Assembly: GCA_013813075.1 (NCBI GenBank)
Contig: JACCSI010000255.1
Coordinates: 1 to 8,382, forward strand
DNA from: Acidobacteriota bacterium
Lineage (GTDB): Bacteria > Acidobacteriota > Vicinamibacteria > Vicinamibacterales > UBA2999
Direction of reading: 5' to 3'
DNA length: 8,382 nucleotides
The notes below the pieces were generated by a model. That model did not search any database. It saw only the letters and a list, made by a program, of their open reading frames with translations, and was not told the origin of the DNA. Numbering within the stretch: the stretch's first letter is position 1; each line of letters starts with the position of its first letter. Of the stretch, positions 6,804 to 8,382 are shown piece by piece. Made by a program: the position numbers and the translations under genes.

Positions 6804-6864
6804 GCGCAGGTACGGTATTCGGGGTCCGGCCGCTTCAACGGCATCACGCGCACGGACGGTAGCC

Positions 6865-6896
6865 AAAAAAGGAGTCCAGCTTACTCCAGGTACTCC
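6865..6896 (-). terminator. Likely rho-independent terminator after the COG4947-like hydrolase
   Basis: On the minus strand, GGAGT-A-CC pairs with GG-ACTCC (seven pairs with one bulged A, loop of about 11 nt) and is followed directly by TTTTTT. It starts 16 bp after the hydrolase stop at 6913-6915. It would end the hydrolase transcript and separate it from the RimK-like ligase gene, whose start is 74 bp further on. An alternative shorter pairing of GGAGT (6882-6886 on the plus strand complement) with the same ACTCC arm is also possible. Confidence 0.6.
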
Positions 6897-6912
6897 ACCG
6901 AAAGCCGCTGGC

Positions 6913-7626
6913 CTATGGGAGATACGCTTGCGCCATCGGTCGCCAGTCCGGCCAGTCGTGTTTCGAGCCGTCGCCCCAGATGTGCAGGCTGTGCGGAATG
7001 CCCTTGTGGTGCAGCAGGCGGGAGAACGATTCGGTCGCCGCGCGACAGATGTCCCACTCGCCAGTTGTCAGCACGAACTTGTTGCGCCGATAGTGATCGA
7101 GGTAGTTCGCGTCCGATAAATTCGGGAGAAAGCTTGGCGGGTTCAGGAAATAACAGTCCTCGTCAAAATACCCGTCGAGGAACTGTGTGATATCAAAGGC
7201 GCCGCTCATCGCCACGCACCACGTAAAGATGTGCGGCCGACGAAGCGCAAACGTCATCGCGTGATAGGCGCCGAAGCTGCAGCCGGTGACGCCAATCGCG
7301 TGATGCGGGTTGAGCTGATGCATGAGCGGGACGACTTCGGTGAGGATGTAGTCTTCGTACTGGAGATGACGACGCACCCGATCGCGCGGGTGGGCGCGTC
7401 GGTTATACCAACTTTCTCCGTCGACCGATGACACGCAGCAGAGCTGCAAGCCACCGCGCTCGAGTTTGCCCTCGACCGCGTCGATCATGTGGCGATCTTC
7501 GTACTCGAAAAACGCACCCATCGACGACGGAAACACCAGCATCGGCGGGCCGGCGTGGCCAAACACCAGCAGTTCCATATCCCGGTTAAGCGAGGGCGAG
7601 TACCAGCGATGATGACTTCGGTGCAT
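6913..7626 (-). CDS. Putative alpha/beta-hydrolase esterase, COG4947-like
   Basis: This is a 237-residue serine hydrolase of the alpha/beta fold. The nucleophile elbow GCSFGAY (115-121) gives Ser117. Candidate acid Asp192 is in TTGEWD and candidate His223 in DGSKHDWPDW. Strand PMLVFPSSMGAFFEYED (28-44) and the SSVDGESWYNR stretch (66-76) are typical of the uncharacterised esterase group COG4947, related to the Fes/esterase D proteins. There is no signal peptide, so it is cytoplasmic. Substrate is unknown: it could cleave an ester or amide made by the ligases next to it, or be unrelated. The ATG (7624-7626) has no Shine-Dalgarno, and a TATAGG sequence 10 nt upstream would give an almost leaderless mRNA. 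It starts 26 bp from, and divergent to, another alpha/beta-hydrolase. A terminator follows it, so it is probably its own transcript. Confidence 0.85.
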   Translation of the reverse strand: MHRSHHRWYSPSLNRDMELLVFGHAGPPMLVFPSSMGAFFEYEDRHMIDAVEGKLERGGLQLCCVSSVDGESWYNRRAHPRDRVRRHLQYEDYILTEVVPLMHQLNPHHAIGVTGCSFGAYHAMTFALRRPHIFTWCVAMSGAFDITQFLDGYFDEDCYFLNPPSFLPNLSDANYLDHYRRNKFVLTTGEWDICRAATESFSRLLHHKGIPHSLHIWGDGSKHDWPDWRPMAQAYLP

Positions 7627-7638
7627 CGGGCTACAGCC

Positions 7639-7644
7639 TATACT
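7639..7644 (+). promoter_or_regulatory. -10-like box in the 26-bp divergent gap
   Basis: TATACT (five of six matches to TATAAT) lies 8 nt before the GTG start at 7653. A transcript would begin at about 7651-7653, essentially at the start codon, so the mRNA would be leaderless. The overlapping CCTATA at 7637-7642 reads TATAGG on the other strand, 10 nt before the ATG of the divergent gene. No clear -35 hexamer is seen on either side, so the promoter call is tentative. Confidence 0.35.
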
Positions 7645-7652
7645 GAATATGC

Positions 7653-8382
7653 GTGTCTGCTTCGACGTTGACGCTCATCAAGCACGACCACTTTCACTCG
7701 GCGTTTCTACCCGACGATCGAAACGTTACCGTTTTTCTTCCCCCCGGTTACGGGGCCGTGCCGGGCCGGCGTTACCCGGTGCTGTATCTGCACGACGGCC
7801 AGAATCTTTTCGATCCGCATGTCGCGTTCAAGAAGGGCGAACACTGGCGCGTCGGCGAGACCGCCACGGCGCTCATCGAGGCCGGCCGGATGCCACCCCT
7901 CATCATCGTGGGCATCAACAACACCGGCCTGTGGCGTCTGGACGAATACACACCGACCCACGATCGGCACCGAGGCGGCGGCAGAGCCGACGCATACGGC
8001 CGGCTCCTGGTCGAGGAGCTGAAGCCATTTATCGACAGCCGTTATCTCACACTGCCCGATGCGGGGCATACAGGTCTCGGCGGTTCGTCGCTCGGCGGAC
8101 TCGTCTCCCTGTATCTCGGTCTCAAGTATCCCGATGTCTTCAGCCGTCTTGCGATCATGTCGCCATCAGTCTGGTGGGACCGTCGCACCATTCTCCGCAA
8201 CGTGCGCGATGCCCGGCCGAAGCCACCCCTGCGTATCTGGGTCGATGTCGGCACGCGTGAGGGGGAACGTCATGTCGAGAATGCGCGGTTGCTCAAGACG
8301 GGCCTCGAGAAGCAAGGCTGGATCGAGGGCACCGATCTGCACTACGAGGAGACTGCCGGCGGGTCCCACAGTGAAGCGGCAT
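7653..8382 (+). CDS. Putative esterase, Fes/esterase-D type alpha/beta-hydrolase (3' end cut)
   Basis: The 243 visible residues form a nearly complete esterase-D/enterochelin-esterase-like hydrolase (PF00756 type). Seen in order: FLPPGYGAVPGRRYPVLYLH (28-47), DGQNLFDP (48-55), the PPLIIVGINN strand (81-90), nucleophile elbow GGSSLGG (143-149, Ser146), FSRLAIMSPSVWWD (163-176), acid candidate Asp198 in WVDVGTREG, and His239 in GGSHSEAA, the usual position of the catalytic histidine. Only a short C-terminal helix should be missing beyond the window. The start must lie downstream of the in-frame TGA at 7644-7646: GTG 7653 is the first candidate and TTG 7668 is the alternative. An overlapping ATG at 7649 opens a different frame that lacks this homology. 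There is no signal peptide, unlike many secreted relatives. It is divergent from the COG4947-like hydrolase. Substrate is unknown. Confidence 0.87.
   Translation, partial: MSASTLTLIKHDHFHSAFLPDDRNVTVFLPPGYGAVPGRRYPVLYLHDGQNLFDPHVAFKKGEHWRVGETATALIEAGRMPPLIIVGINNTGLWRLDEYTPTHDRHRGGGRADAYGRLLVEELKPFIDSRYLTLPDAGHTGLGGSSLGGLVSLYLGLKYPDVFSRLAIMSPSVWWDRRTILRNVRDARPKPPLRIWVDVGTREGERHVENARLLKTGLEKQGWIEGTDLHYEETAGGSHSEAA

Noticed and set aside
6791..6853. 21-residue N-terminal extension of the RimK-like ligase
   Set aside because: The internal ATG at 6790 has a good GAAGG and begins the first beta strand.
7649..8260. 203-codon frame from the ATG at 7649
   Set aside because: It is Arg/Ser/Pro-rich with no motif. 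The frame from GTG 7653 carries GGSSLGG and the complete hydrolase pattern on the same strand.

Overview
The window is a GC-rich bacterial chromosome segment with tightly packed protein-coding genes. Several starts are GTG and Shine-Dalgarno signals are patchy. Gene content and codon bias fit an environmental bacterium, possibly Acidobacteriota. That placement is a guess from overall character, as there is no rRNA or marker phylogeny here. I see no tRNA, rRNA, CRISPR array, transposase or phage gene.

Left part (1-1633, plus strand): the end of a molybdate ABC transporter operon, modA (3' part only), modB and modC, packed with a 3-bp gap and a 4-bp start/stop overlap. ModC is a bare ATPase core of 220 residues without the usual C-terminal molybdate-binding (MOP/TOBE) domain. 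Its end overlaps by 17 bp, tail to tail, with the next gene.

Middle and right part (1617-7626, minus strand). In transcription order: a COG4947-like alpha/beta-hydrolase (7626-6913), a likely rho-independent terminator, a RimK-like ATP-grasp ligase (6790-5858), a GCS2/YbdK-type carboxylate-amine ligase (5796-4690), an M29-type metalloaminopeptidase (4673-3567), a 193-bp spacer with an 11-bp inverted repeat, a family I inorganic pyrophosphatase (3373-2819), and a protein that reads as a circularly permuted ATP-grasp ligase related to glutathionylspermidine synthase (2810-1617). A second alpha/beta-hydrolase, Fes/esterase-D-like, is transcribed divergently from 7653 and runs off the right edge.

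The striking point is three ATP-dependent amide-bond-forming enzymes of three unrelated or rearranged designs, next to a peptidase and two serine hydrolases. This looks like a pathway that builds and trims an amino-acid-derived amide or small peptide, or a peptide tag. Neighbourhoods linking such ligases and peptidases were predicted computationally by Iyer, Aravind and co-workers (2009). I cannot tell whether this exact set was described, and the substrates cannot be read from sequence.
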